Shown here in pieces: positions 8,124-16,576 of a stretch of DNA of 64,000 nt. Origin of the DNA: CAYZXT01 sp964482515. Lineage in GTDB: Bacteria; Elusimicrobiota; Elusimicrobia; FEN-1173. The translations under genes were made by a program, and so were the position numbers. How positions within the stretch are numbered: position 1 is the first letter of the stretch; the number at the start of each line of letters is the position of its first letter. The notes below the pieces were generated by a model. It made no database searches. It was not told the DNA's origin and was given only the letters and a program-made list of their open reading frames with translations. The stretch lies in NCBI GenBank assembly GCA_964482515.1, contig CAYZXT010000002.1, forward strand, positions 1 through 64,000, written 5' to 3'.

Positions 8124-9811
8124 GGATGGACCTCCTGGAGCGACGGCTCTTTCATCTTGCAGACGCCGGCGGGGCAGCGCTTCTCCTCGATGTGCGCCAG
8201 GTATTCCTGACGGAAATAACGGAGCGTGCTCAAAAGCGGGTTCGGCGCGGTCATGCCCAGTCCGCACAAGCTGGCTTCTTTGACGAAGGGCGCCAGCTCC
8301 TCCAGCAGCTCAAGGTCGTGATGGGTCCCGATGCCGGTGCATATCCGGTCCAGCAGGTCGTACATCTGCTTGGTCCCCACGCGGCAGGGGACGCATTTGC
8401 CGCAGGACTCATCCATGCAGAAGTCCATGAAGAAGCGGGCCACGTCCACCATGCAGGAAGTCTCGTCCATGACGATCAAACCGCCGGAGCCCATGATGGA
8501 GCCGAGGCTCACCAGGGACTCGTAATCGACCTTCGTGTCGAGGAATTGTTCGGGGATGCAGCCGCCGGACGGCCCGCCGGTCTGGGCCGCCTTGAATTTC
8601 TTCCCGCCGGGGACGCCGCCGCCGATGTCGAAAATGATTTCCCGCAGCGTGATGCCGATGGGCACCTCGATCAGCCCCGTGTTGTTGATCTTGCCGGCCA
8701 GGGCGAACACCTTCGTGCCCGCGCTCTTGGGCATGCCGATGGCGCCGTACCATTCGCCGCCGTTCCGGATGATGGGCGCGATGTTGGCGAAGGTCTCCAC
8801 GTTGTTGATGAGGGTGGGTTTTCCCCAAAGCCCCACTTCCGCCGGGTAGGGCGGGCGCGGGCGCGGCTGGCCCCGCTTTCCTTCTATGGAGGCGATGAGC
8901 GCCGTTTCCTCGCCGCAGACGAAGGCGCCGGCGCCGATGCGGATCTCGATGTCGAAGTTGAAATCGGTTTCAAAGATTTTGTTGCCGAGCAGGCCGTTGG
9001 CGCGGGCGTGGCGGATGGCCAGCTCCAGCCGCTTGATCGCGAGCGGATATTCGGCGCGGACGTAGACGTAGCCCTTTTGCGCGCCCACCGCGTAGCCCGC
9101 GATGATCATGCCTTCGAGGACGCGGTGCGGGTCGCCCTCGAGCACGCTGCGGTCCATGAAGGCGCCGGGGTCGCCCTCGTCGCCGTTGCAGATCACGTAC
9201 TTCGTATCGTTGACATATTTATAGACCATCTCCCACTTGAGCCCCGTGGGAAAGCCCGCCCCGCCGCGGCCGCGCAGGCTGGACTGCTTGATCTCGGCGA
9301 TGACCTCTTCGCGGGACATCTGGTGCAGGGCCTTGTGCAGCGCCCTGTATCCGTCCGCGGCGATGTAATCCTCGATCACCTCCGGGTTGATGATCCCGCA
9401 GTTTTCCAGGACGATCTTGTGCTGCTTGTTGAAAAACGGGTCTTCGGAGGATTTGACCTTGACCCCGTCGCCGCGTTCGGCGAAAAGCAGCAGGGGCTTG
9501 ACGATCTGTTCCTTCAGCAGATGGTTCTCGACGATGACGGGGAGGTTGTCGGGGCGGGCCTTCTGATAGATCGTGTCTTCCGCGAGCATCTTGATCAGCG
9601 GCCCCTGGTTGCAGGCGCCCATGCAGCCGACGGGCGCGATCTCCACTTCGCCGGCGATCCCCTTCTCCTGCACGGCCTTCTTCAGGCCGTCGATGATGCC
9701 CTGGGCGCCGGAGGACATGCAGCCGGCCCCGGCGCAGACGCAGATTTTTTTCTTGGCGGTCTTCGGATTCTTCGCGGCGGAGGCGATCTGGTTCAGCTTC
9801 TCGATGTTCAT
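8120..9811 (-). CDS. hoxF: HoxF, NADH-binding diaphorase subunit (NuoF-like)
   Basis: HoxF carries the FMN and the NAD(H) site. The 563 residues start with a thioredoxin-like [2Fe-2S] domain (C26, C31, C63, C67). The Rossmann-like NADH/FMN region follows (GRGGAGFPTGLKW near 178, NGDEGDPGAFMDR near 215, GAGAFVCGEETALI), then the [4Fe-4S] motif ESCGKCVPCRVGT near residue 470. Length lies between cyanobacterial and Ralstonia HoxF. It overlaps hoxE (4 nt) and hoxU (4 nt). In isolation it could be mistaken for NuoF, but the HoxU-HoxY-HoxH neighbours settle the role. Confidence 0.95.
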   Translation of the reverse strand: MNIEKLNQIASAAKNPKTAKKKICVCAGAGCMSSGAQGIIDGLKKAVQEKGIAGEVEIAPVGCMGACNQGPLIKMLAEDTIYQKARPDNLPVIVENHLLKEQIVKPLLLFAERGDGVKVKSSEDPFFNKQHKIVLENCGIINPEVIEDYIAADGYRALHKALHQMSREEVIAEIKQSSLRGRGGAGFPTGLKWEMVYKYVNDTKYVICNGDEGDPGAFMDRSVLEGDPHRVLEGMIIAGYAVGAQKGYVYVRAEYPLAIKRLELAIRHARANGLLGNKIFETDFNFDIEIRIGAGAFVCGEETALIASIEGKRGQPRPRPPYPAEVGLWGKPTLINNVETFANIAPIIRNGGEWYGAIGMPKSAGTKVFALAGKINNTGLIEVPIGITLREIIFDIGGGVPGGKKFKAAQTGGPSGGCIPEQFLDTKVDYESLVSLGSIMGSGGLIVMDETSCMVDVARFFMDFCMDESCGKCVPCRVGTKQMYDLLDRICTGIGTHHDLELLEELAPFVKEASLCGLGMTAPNPLLSTLRYFRQEYLAHIEEKRCPAGVCKMKEPSLQEVHP

Positions 9812-10335
9812 GCGGCCCCCTTCGTGTCCAGGCGCGCGCGGACGGCTTCCGCCAGCTTCACCGGCTCCACCTTGGCGACGATCTCGTTGTCGACCACCAC
9901 CGCCGGCGCCAGGCCGCAGGCGCCCAGGCAGCGCGCCGTTTCCAGGCCGAGTTTGTTATCTTTGGTGGTCTCGCCGGGTTTTATGCCGAAGACCAACCCG
10001 ATCTGATCGATCAATTTTTGGGCGCCCTTCACGTAGCAGGCCGTCCCCGTGCAGACGAGGCAGGTGTGTTCGCCTTTCGGTTTAAGGGAGAAGTAGTGAT
10101 AGAACGTGGCCACGCCGTAGACCTTGCTGGGCGCGATGCGCAGTTCCCTGGCCACCAACCGTATGAGACCCAGCGGCAGGTAGCCGAATATGTCCTGGAT
10201 GTTGTGCAGGATTTGAATGATGGCGTCGGGGCGCCGTTGGTAGGTGGCGATGGTCTTTTCGATCCGCTTCACGCGCGGATCGGTCTTGGGATATTCCTTG
10301 ATGTCACTGGCTCTGTTCAGCGCGGCCACCGTCAT
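9808..10335 (-). CDS. hoxE: HoxE, NuoE-like [2Fe-2S] subunit
   Basis: HoxE is the thioredoxin-like [2Fe-2S] subunit that joins HoxF in the pentameric Hox enzymes. The 175 residues include the VYGVATFYHYF motif and cluster ligands C95 and C100 (CTGTAC) and C136 and C140 (CLGAC). A purine-rich AGGGAGGG precedes the ATG. It overlaps hoxF by 4 nt and follows the permease gene by 13 nt. Its presence makes this a five-subunit HoxEFUYH enzyme rather than the HoxFUYH tetramer. Confidence 0.94.
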   Translation of the reverse strand: MTVAALNRASDIKEYPKTDPRVKRIEKTIATYQRRPDAIIQILHNIQDIFGYLPLGLIRLVARELRIAPSKVYGVATFYHYFSLKPKGEHTCLVCTGTACYVKGAQKLIDQIGLVFGIKPGETTKDNKLGLETARCLGACGLAPAVVVDNEIVAKVEPVKLAEAVRARLDTKGAA

Positions 10336-10348
10336 TGTGCCCTCCCTT

Positions 10349-10984
10349 TTACAGACCTAAGAATTGAACGGCCGCGCCGCAGAGGAAGATGGTTCCGCCG
10401 GCGAGCGCCGGGGCGAACCGTCCCAACCTTCCGGGGGATATAGACCGGACTCCGGCCAGACCGAAGGCCACCGCGGACAGCATGGTGATCAATGTCGCCG
10501 CGCCGAACGTCATCGTCACAACCAGGAGCGACGTTGCGCTCTGATGGCTGGCGGGATACATGAGCAAGGGGATGAGCGGCTCGCAGGGGCCGAAAGCGAA
10601 CAGGAGGAAGAACAGCCAGGTTTTTTTGGACGAAGGTTTTTCGTCGGCGGCATGGCGGATCGCGTAGGCTTTCTTCATTCCCCAAATCAGATAAACCAAC
10701 CCAAAGCCCATCAACATCCAACCAATCCAATTGCCGCGGAATGTTTCAATGGAAACCGCGCGAGAGACTTCCCACTTGAAACCGATGGCGATGAGCCCGA
10801 TCGCGACGGAAGAAAGGATGTGCGCGAGGCCGCAAAGGAACGTCACGGCCATCGTCTTTTTCAGGGACCAGCGGCCTTCCCAGGCCATGGCGATGAAGGG
10901 AATGGAATGATCGGGACCCAGCAAAGTGTGACCGACCCCAAGGGAAACGGCGGTCAACAACAGGTACGGCGAGAGATCGAACAT
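10349..10984 (-). CDS. Probable Ni2+ permease, NicO/UreH-like six-helix membrane protein
   Basis: A hydrophobic protein of 211 residues with about six membrane segments. The first helix carries GHTLLGPDHSIPF (His19, Asp25, His26), resembling the His-x4-Asp-His signature of nickel/cobalt permeases and UreH-like proteins. A second polar helix reads FGPCEPLIPLLMYPA. It is the first gene of the hydrogenase operon, 13 nt before hoxE, so nickel uptake for HoxH is the likely job. AAGGAG lies 7 nt before the ATG. The broader family also includes TauE/SafE-like exporters, so the substrate is inferred from context, not shown. Confidence 0.75.
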   Translation of the reverse strand: MFDLSPYLLLTAVSLGVGHTLLGPDHSIPFIAMAWEGRWSLKKTMAVTFLCGLAHILSSVAIGLIAIGFKWEVSRAVSIETFRGNWIGWMLMGFGLVYLIWGMKKAYAIRHAADEKPSSKKTWLFFLLFAFGPCEPLIPLLMYPASHQSATSLLVVTMTFGAATLITMLSAVAFGLAGVRSISPGRLGRFAPALAGGTIFLCGAAVQFLGL

Positions 10985-11024
10985 GGCATGACTCCTTAAA
11001 ATTACGGTGGTCTTTAGGAGAGGT

Positions 11025-11076
11025 CAGCCATAGTTTATCTTAGGCTGCCGCGAACGATTATGACGGGCGTCATAAT
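11025..11076 (-). promoter_or_regulatory. Predicted Crp/Fnr-type class II promoter of the hydrogenase operon
   Basis: A perfect dyad, TATGAC-N4-GTCATA (extended to 8-bp arms at 11057-11076, centre 11066.5), reads as a TGA-N6-TCA Crp/Fnr-family box. On the minus strand TAAACT (11037-11032) matches 4 of 6 bases of a -10 box and lies 32 bp from the dyad centre, exactly the class II spacing (activator at -41.5). This predicts transcription from about 11025 and a leader of about 40 nt before the permease ATG. The regulator itself is not in the window. Confidence 0.55.
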
Positions 11077-11078
11077 CC

Positions 11079-11092
11079 GTGAAATATTTCAC
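11079..11092 (-). promoter_or_regulatory. Second Crp-like box upstream of the hydrogenase promoter
   Basis: GTGAAATATTTCAC is a perfect 14-bp palindrome of the form GTGA-N6-TCAC, one base from the classical Crp consensus when the flanking C and A are included. Its centre (11085.5) is 19 bp upstream of the first dyad and about 60.5 bp from the predicted start site, a class I position. Two tandem sites would allow dual control. Prediction from sequence symmetry only. Confidence 0.45.
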
Positions 11093-11134
11093 AACCAGTA
11101 TAAACCAGCTGATTTATAGGCTAAATCATGAAAT

Positions 11135-14100
11135 TTAGGTTGCGGACTTTGTGGGGATTTCCGACTTGAACTCCTGTCCGGAACGATTGCCGTTTCCGTC
11201 CTCGGACGCCTCCGTCTTTTTCCCGCGGAACTTCTGGTTGAACCACTGCGTGGCGTCGTCAAAGAGCGAATAGGCCACCGGCGTGATGAGCAGCGTGATC
11301 AGGAGACAAAGGGTTTGGCCGCCCACGATCACCACCGCCATGGTGGCGCGGTTGGCGGAACCGGGGCCCCGGCCCAGCGCCACGGGGACCATGGCCGCCA
11401 CCAGCACGAGCGTGGTCATCAGGATCGGCCGCAGCCGCGCCTTGTTGGCCTCCAGGATGGCCCTGTTCCGCTCCAGCCCGTGGGCGCGCAACGTGTTGGT
11501 GTAGTCCACCTGCAGGATCGCGTTCTTCTTCACGATGCCGAAGAGCATGAACACGCCCATGATGGAAAAGATCGTCAGGCTCTGCCCCGTGATGAGGAGC
11601 GACAGCAGCGCGAAAGGGATGGACAGCGGCAGCGACAGCATGATGGTGATGGGATGCAGGAAGCTTTCGAACTGCGACGCCAGGATCATGTACATGAAGA
11701 TGAAGGACAGCGCGAAGGCCATCAGGAACCCGCTGAGCATCCGGGCCATCTCCTTGGTTTTCCCCACGGTGTCCGTTTTGTAATCCGGCGGCATGTCCAT
11801 CTCGAGCGCCAAACGTTTCGCGGCCGCGAGCGCGTCGCCCAAGGGCGCGCCTTCCAGGTTCGCGCCCACCGTGATTTGCCGCTGCCGGTTATAGCGCTCG
11901 ATCTGCGATGGTCCTTTTTCTTCCACGAGCCGCGCCAGGTTGTCCAGCCTCACCAGCCCGCCCTTCACCGACGGAAGATAGAGCGCGTTCAAATTGGCGG
12001 CGTTGTCCCGGGATGATTTTTCCACGCGCACGCGAACGTTATAAAGATCATCGCCCTCCTTGTATTTGGTCACGTCCTCCTCGCCGCTCACCATCGCCCG
12101 CAGCGCCATGGCGATGTCCTGCACGCCCACGCCCAGGTCCTGCGCGCGGTCGCGGTCGATCCTCACCTGCAGCTCCGGCTTTTTATAGGTCATGCTGGTG
12201 TCCACGTCCACCAGCCCCTTCACTTTCCTCAGGCCCGCAACCATCCGGTTGGCGTAGCCCTGAAGCTTGTTCAGGTCCGGCCCCGAGATCACGTAATCGA
12301 AATCCTTGTCCTTGGACCCCTTGAAGCCGCCCGACGGCGTCACGCTGGTCCGCAGGCTGGTGTATTTCGCCAATGACCGCCGAGCCAGGGACATCACCTG
12401 GAACTGGTCCGGACGCTCTTTATAGGAGACGAGCCGGACGTAAATTTTTCCTTCGTTCACACCCGAGCCCGCCTCTTCGCCGATGGACGTCAACAGGCTG
12501 CGCACGCCCGGCACGCGGCGAAGGTCCGCCTCCACCTGCTTCAAAATGTCGTCGGTCATGGACAAGGACGTCCCTTCGGGCGCCAGGATATTGACGTCGA
12601 ATTCCCCCATGTCGTCCGCCGGGAGGAAGTCCTTGCCGATCATCCCGGCCAGCGGCACCATGGAAAAAACAATAAGCGCCGAGACGGTGACGATGACCCA
12701 ACGGTGCGCTAAGGACCAAACCACCATGCGGCCGTAGCGCTCGCGCAAATAGTCGTTCCAGCGGTCCACCCAGTCCTGCAGCGCGTTCTTGGAGCCGTGG
12801 TGGATCCGCAGGAACCGCGAGCACAGCATGGGCGTGAGCGTGAAAGCCACGAAGAGGCTGACCATGATGGCGAAGGCCACGGTGAGCCCGTAGCTTTTCA
12901 GGAACCGCCCGACAATGCCGTACATGTAGGCGAGCGGAAGGAAGATGATGACGAGGGAAAGCGTGGTGGCCGTCACGGCCATGGCGATCTCGCCGGTCCC
13001 TTCGGAGGCGGCGCGCATGGCGGAGATCTTTTTCTCCTCCATGTGGCGGAAGATGTTTTCCAGAACGACGATGGCGTCGTCGATCACGATGCCCACGGCC
13101 AACGCCAGGGCCAGCAGCGTCATGTTGTTGAGGGTGAAGCCGGCGAGGTCCATCAGCGTGAAGGTCGCGACGATGGACGTCGGGATGGCGATGGAGGAAA
13201 TGATCGTGCTGCGCAGGTCCCCCATGAACAACAGCACGGCCAAACTGGCCAGGAGCGCGCCCAAAACCAGGTGCTCCTTCACCGTATTGACCGAATCCAC
13301 GATGAAGTCCGACTGGTCCCGGATGACCTCCGCGCGGATGCCCGCGGGGAACGCCGCCTTCAGTTCCTCCAGCCGCTCTTTTACCGCGCGGATCACTTCC
13401 ACCGTGTTGGCGCCGGACTGTTTCTGGATCGTCAGCGAGACCATCGGTTTTCCGTCGAGGCGCGCCAGGGTCCGCGCTTCCTCTTCCGTGTCTTCCACGC
13501 GGGCCACGTCCCGCACGCGCACCGGAACGCCGTCCACGTTGGCGATGACGACGTCCTCAAACCGTTTCGGCGATTCCACGCGGCCGAGGGTCCGGAGGAT
13601 CAGTTCGCGCCGCCCCTGATCCACGCGCCCGCCGGGGATTTCCACATTCTGCGCCTGCAGCGCCGCCTTCAGTTGGAAGATGGAAAGATTGTAGGCCTTC
13701 AACGCGGAAGGGTTCACCACCACGTGGATTTCGCGCTCGCGCCCGCCGGTCATGGTGATCTTTCCCACGCCGCGCATGGTCTCCAGTGGCTCTTTGACTT
13801 TTTTCTTGGCGATCTCCGTGATCTCGCGCAGCGGATAATCGCCGCCGACGGCGATGGAGATCACGGGCATGGAGCCGGGGTCGAACTTTTGCACCACGGG
13901 CGGGTCCGTGCCTTCGGGAAGGTCCGCCAGGATCCGGCTGACAGCGTCCCGCACCTCCTGGGCCGCCACGTCCTCGTCCTTCTCCAAAACAAATTGGACC
14001 AGAACCTGGCTCAATCCTTCGTAGCTGGTCGAAGTCAAAGCCTCGATCCCTGAAACCGTGTTGATGGACTCTTCGATGGGTTTCGTGACGGAGGTTTCGA

Positions 14101-14275
14101 TTTCCTCAGGCCCGGCGCCGGGCAAAGTAGTCGTGACCACAGCGAAGGGAAAGTCCACATTGGGAAAAAGATCCACGCCCAGCCGCACATAGGAAAATAT
14201 TCCCAGCACGGACAGGGCCAGGACCATCATGATCGTGAAAACCGGGCGGCGTATGCTGACGTCGACGATCTTCAT
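11135..14275 (-). CDS. RND efflux pump, HAE1/AcrB-type inner-membrane transporter
   Basis: This proton-driven exporter takes substrates from the periplasm or inner membrane. It has 1046 residues, the usual 12-helix RND length with two large periplasmic loops. The N-terminus MKIVDVSIRRPVFTIMMVL, the NVDFPFAVVTTTLPGAGPEEIE segment of the porter domain and the TM4 proton-relay motif VGIVIDDAIVVLEN (paired Asp near residue 400) are all HAE1-like, so drugs or organic compounds are more likely than metals. It is the last gene of the tetR-oprM-mfp-rnd operon, 3 nt after the adaptor. The C-terminal about 35 residues are polar and variable. Confidence 0.93.
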   Translation of the reverse strand: MKIVDVSIRRPVFTIMMVLALSVLGIFSYVRLGVDLFPNVDFPFAVVTTTLPGAGPEEIETSVTKPIEESINTVSGIEALTSTSYEGLSQVLVQFVLEKDEDVAAQEVRDAVSRILADLPEGTDPPVVQKFDPGSMPVISIAVGGDYPLREITEIAKKKVKEPLETMRGVGKITMTGGREREIHVVVNPSALKAYNLSIFQLKAALQAQNVEIPGGRVDQGRRELILRTLGRVESPKRFEDVVIANVDGVPVRVRDVARVEDTEEEARTLARLDGKPMVSLTIQKQSGANTVEVIRAVKERLEELKAAFPAGIRAEVIRDQSDFIVDSVNTVKEHLVLGALLASLAVLLFMGDLRSTIISSIAIPTSIVATFTLMDLAGFTLNNMTLLALALAVGIVIDDAIVVLENIFRHMEEKKISAMRAASEGTGEIAMAVTATTLSLVIIFLPLAYMYGIVGRFLKSYGLTVAFAIMVSLFVAFTLTPMLCSRFLRIHHGSKNALQDWVDRWNDYLRERYGRMVVWSLAHRWVIVTVSALIVFSMVPLAGMIGKDFLPADDMGEFDVNILAPEGTSLSMTDDILKQVEADLRRVPGVRSLLTSIGEEAGSGVNEGKIYVRLVSYKERPDQFQVMSLARRSLAKYTSLRTSVTPSGGFKGSKDKDFDYVISGPDLNKLQGYANRMVAGLRKVKGLVDVDTSMTYKKPELQVRIDRDRAQDLGVGVQDIAMALRAMVSGEEDVTKYKEGDDLYNVRVRVEKSSRDNAANLNALYLPSVKGGLVRLDNLARLVEEKGPSQIERYNRQRQITVGANLEGAPLGDALAAAKRLALEMDMPPDYKTDTVGKTKEMARMLSGFLMAFALSFIFMYMILASQFESFLHPITIMLSLPLSIPFALLSLLITGQSLTIFSIMGVFMLFGIVKKNAILQVDYTNTLRAHGLERNRAILEANKARLRPILMTTLVLVAAMVPVALGRGPGSANRATMAVVIVGGQTLCLLITLLITPVAYSLFDDATQWFNQKFRGKKTEASEDGNGNRSGQEFKSEIPTKSAT

Positions 14276-14278
14276 GGT

Positions 14279-15154
14279 TTATCGCGCTCCGCTCTCCGCC
14301 ATCGGCTCCACCGGGCTTCCGTCCTTCAGGGCGAACAGCCCGAAGGTGACGACCTGCTCTCCTTCTTTCAGGCCGCTGCGGATCTCCACATAATCTTCCG
14401 TGGTCAATCCGGTCTCCACCGCGCGGCGGAAAGCTTTGCCGTCCTCGACCACGAACACTGACGGAACGTCCGCGTCGGACAGGGCCGAAACCGGGACGCT
14501 CAGCGCGCCGCTCCGGCGTGACAGCACCACGGACAGATGCCCGAACATGCCTGACTTCAAGACGCCCTCGGCCCCTTCGAGCGAAACCTCAATGGGCAGC
14601 GCGCGCGTGGCCGGGTCCACCGCGGGGCTGACGCGCGACACCTTGCCGGTGAATTTCCTGCCCGGGTACGCCTCGAATTCCGCGTGGACCGCCTGCCCAA
14701 CGGCGACGCGGGCGGCCTGCCGCTCCGGCACGTCCGCCTTGGCGATGATCCCGCCCGACTGTATGATCAGCGCCACGGGCGTATCGGTCTTCACGTTCGC
14801 GCCCTGGTCCAAGTAATCGCGGGCGAGGATCCCGTCCAGGGTCGACGGCACCGGCGCGGGCTTGAATTCGACTCCCACCTCGTCCCGCTCCACGAGCGCG
14901 ACGGTGTCTCCCTTCTTCACCGGGTCGCCTTCTTTGACGAGAAACTTCAGCAGCTTGCCCGGCACGCGGGAAAAGAGCGTGGCCTCGTTCGTCGCTTTCA
15001 GCGACCCGACCAGCGACAACGTTTCCTCCAGCGTCCGGCGCGACGCCGCTTCAGCGCGGACCGGGAACGCTTCCAGTTTCGCTTCCTGCGCGGCTTTGCG
15101 CCCGCAGCCTGCACAAAGTAAAACCGCCGCCACAAATAAAAAAAGTTTTTTCAT
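14279..15154 (-). CDS. RND periplasmic adaptor (membrane-fusion protein), lipoprotein
   Basis: The adaptor bridges the RND pump and the outer-membrane factor. The 291 residues start with a lipoprotein signal (MKKLFLFVAAVLLCAGC, lipid-bearing Cys17). A barrel-sandwich half (FSRVPGKLLKFLVKEGDPVKKGDTVALVE), a beta-barrel region (VPERQAARVAVGQAVHAEF) and a membrane-proximal domain (GLTTEDYVEIRSGLKEGEQVV) follow. The alpha-hairpin is very short, giving a length below the usual 350-400. The ATG at 15154 has GGAGG upstream; ten further in-frame codons upstream were discarded. An inverted repeat separates it from the upstream gene. Confidence 0.9.
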   Translation of the reverse strand: MKKLFLFVAAVLLCAGCGRKAAQEAKLEAFPVRAEAASRRTLEETLSLVGSLKATNEATLFSRVPGKLLKFLVKEGDPVKKGDTVALVERDEVGVEFKPAPVPSTLDGILARDYLDQGANVKTDTPVALIIQSGGIIAKADVPERQAARVAVGQAVHAEFEAYPGRKFTGKVSRVSPAVDPATRALPIEVSLEGAEGVLKSGMFGHLSVVLSRRSGALSVPVSALSDADVPSVFVVEDGKAFRRAVETGLTTEDYVEIRSGLKEGEQVVTFGLFALKDGSPVEPMAESGAR

Positions 15155-15189
15155 AACTTCCTCCGGATTTATAAAACCATTCACGATTC

Positions 15190-15256
15190 GTCACCCCGGC
15201 GAAAGCCGGGGTCCAGTTCATACAATCTTCTGGATTCCGGCTTTCGCCGGGGTGAC
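15190..15256. repeat. REP-like inverted repeat, copy 1
   Basis: Two 27-bp arms (15190-15216 and 15230-15256) are inverted copies of each other differing at only two positions. Each contains the smaller hairpin CCGGCGAAAGCCGG. The 13-bp centre is unrelated between copies. The same element recurs at 32870-32936, 57778-57843 and 60157-60240. It sits between the outer-membrane factor and adaptor genes and could fold into an mRNA hairpin that changes their relative expression. Confidence 0.9.
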
Positions 15257-15271
15257 AATCAATTAATAAAT

Positions 15272-16576
15272 TTAGAACACCCGCGCGCCCGCAGCGCGTT
15301 CCAGCGCCGCAGCGCTCACCCAATAATCGTGCTGCGCCTGGACGTAGGACAATCGCGCGCGGTTGAAGGCGAAGCGCGCGTCGTTCAGTTCCAACTGGCT
15401 GGCCTCGCCGCCGTTGTAGCGGACTTCCGTGGCTTCCAAAACGCGTTTGGCCTGGCCGACGGCGGATTGCTCCACGGACGCGCGGTCGAAGGCTTCCTTG
15501 AGCGCCAGCCATTTCTCGCGCACCTCCCGCTTCACGCGCCGCTCCGTGCGCTCCTTCAAAAGCTCGGCCTGTTCGTAATCCAGCCGCGCCTGCTTGACCT
15601 GCTGAGACGTTTGCCCGCCGCGGAACGCGGAAAACCTCAGGGCCAAGCCGGCGTTCAGGCTCTCGGCGTCCTGGCCCCTGTCGACATGAAGCTTGTCCGA
15701 TTGCGCCGTCCACTGATAGTTTCCGAAGGCCGAAAGCTGGGGCCAATGCTCCGCCGCGGCCACGCCCACCGCTTCCTTATAAGCCGCCGCCATCTCCCGC
15801 GTCGATTTCGCCTCCGGCCGGTTGTCCAGGGCGGCCTTGGCCAGCGCGTCGTAATCGGGCAATTCATCCTTCAGCGGATCGAAAACCCCGTCCAACGCCA
15901 AGGGCCGGTCCATATCCAGCGACAAAGCCTCTTTCAGGTTCAAGAGCGCCGTCTCGTAAAGGTTCTTCGCGCTGATCAGGTTCGCCCGGGCGTTGGCGAC
16001 TTCCACTTCCTGCCGCCGCAGGACCAGATCGCTGTCCATGCCCTGGTTGTAGCGCTCGCGGATGGTGGCCAGATGTTTTTCCGCCGACGCCACGTTCTCC
16101 CGCTGGATGACCACGCCCTGCTCGGCCAGCAGCGCTCCGTAGAAAATTCGCCTCACGGCCAACGCGACCTCGTCCCGCACGCCCTGTCCGCCCGCTTCCT
16201 GGGCGCTCAAGGCCCGGCGGGCGCCGCGGACGGCGCGGGCCACTTTCCCGCCGGTGAACAGCGGCTGCTCCACGGAAGCGCCCGCGGCGAAGACGTTCTC
16301 CTCGCCGACACGGATCTCGTTCCCGCCGAAGAAGATCACCGGCAGTTTATAGTTGCGCGTGTACGTTCCGGAAAAATCCAGGGAAGGAAGTCCGCTTCCC
16401 AGGGCCTGCCGGTAGCGGGAATGGAACCGGTCCATGTCCAGGCGCGCCTGGGCCACGTCCACGTTCTGTCTTTCCGCCAACTCCAAAGCCTGAGGCAGCG
16501 TCAGCGTGAGCGTTTCCTCCGCCGCGAGGGCCGGCCCCAAAAGGACCAATAAAGGAAGGGCAAGCGCCCGTTTCAT
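15272..16576 (-). CDS. TolC/OprM-family outer-membrane efflux channel
   Basis: This is the trimeric outer-membrane exit duct for the adjacent RND pump. The 434 residues begin with a signal peptide (MKRALALPLLVLLGPALAAEE). The repeated OEP domains show TLPQALELAERQNVDVAQARLDM and FDRASVEQSAVGQAKRVLEA-type coiled-coil helices and the ASQLELNDARFAFNRARLSYVQAQHDYW ending typical of TolC proteins. The ATG at 16576 is preceded by AAGGAGG and overlaps the tetR stop by 4 nt, so the repressor and channel are translationally coupled. Further upstream codons are shadow of tetR. Confidence 0.92.
   Translation of the reverse strand: MKRALALPLLVLLGPALAAEETLTLTLPQALELAERQNVDVAQARLDMDRFHSRYRQALGSGLPSLDFSGTYTRNYKLPVIFFGGNEIRVGEENVFAAGASVEQPLFTGGKVARAVRGARRALSAQEAGGQGVRDEVALAVRRIFYGALLAEQGVVIQRENVASAEKHLATIRERYNQGMDSDLVLRRQEVEVANARANLISAKNLYETALLNLKEALSLDMDRPLALDGVFDPLKDELPDYDALAKAALDNRPEAKSTREMAAAYKEAVGVAAAEHWPQLSAFGNYQWTAQSDKLHVDRGQDAESLNAGLALRFSAFRGGQTSQQVKQARLDYEQAELLKERTERRVKREVREKWLALKEAFDRASVEQSAVGQAKRVLEATEVRYNGGEASQLELNDARFAFNRARLSYVQAQHDYWVSAAALERAAGARVF

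Noticed and set aside
7413..8267. hoxU starting upstream at 8267
   Set aside because: The extra 48 codons are inside hoxF in another frame; the GTG at 8123 has a strong ribosome site and gives the family N-terminus.
8126..10006. A 626-codon plus-strand frame opposite hoxF and hoxE
   Set aside because: Antisense shadow of two overlapping, motif-verified hox genes; no ribosome site or domain.
11121..11138. CTAAAT/ATTTAG hairpin as the terminator of the RND operon
   Set aside because: Only six AT-rich pairs, no T-run, and it overlaps the stop codon; kept only as a dyad observation.
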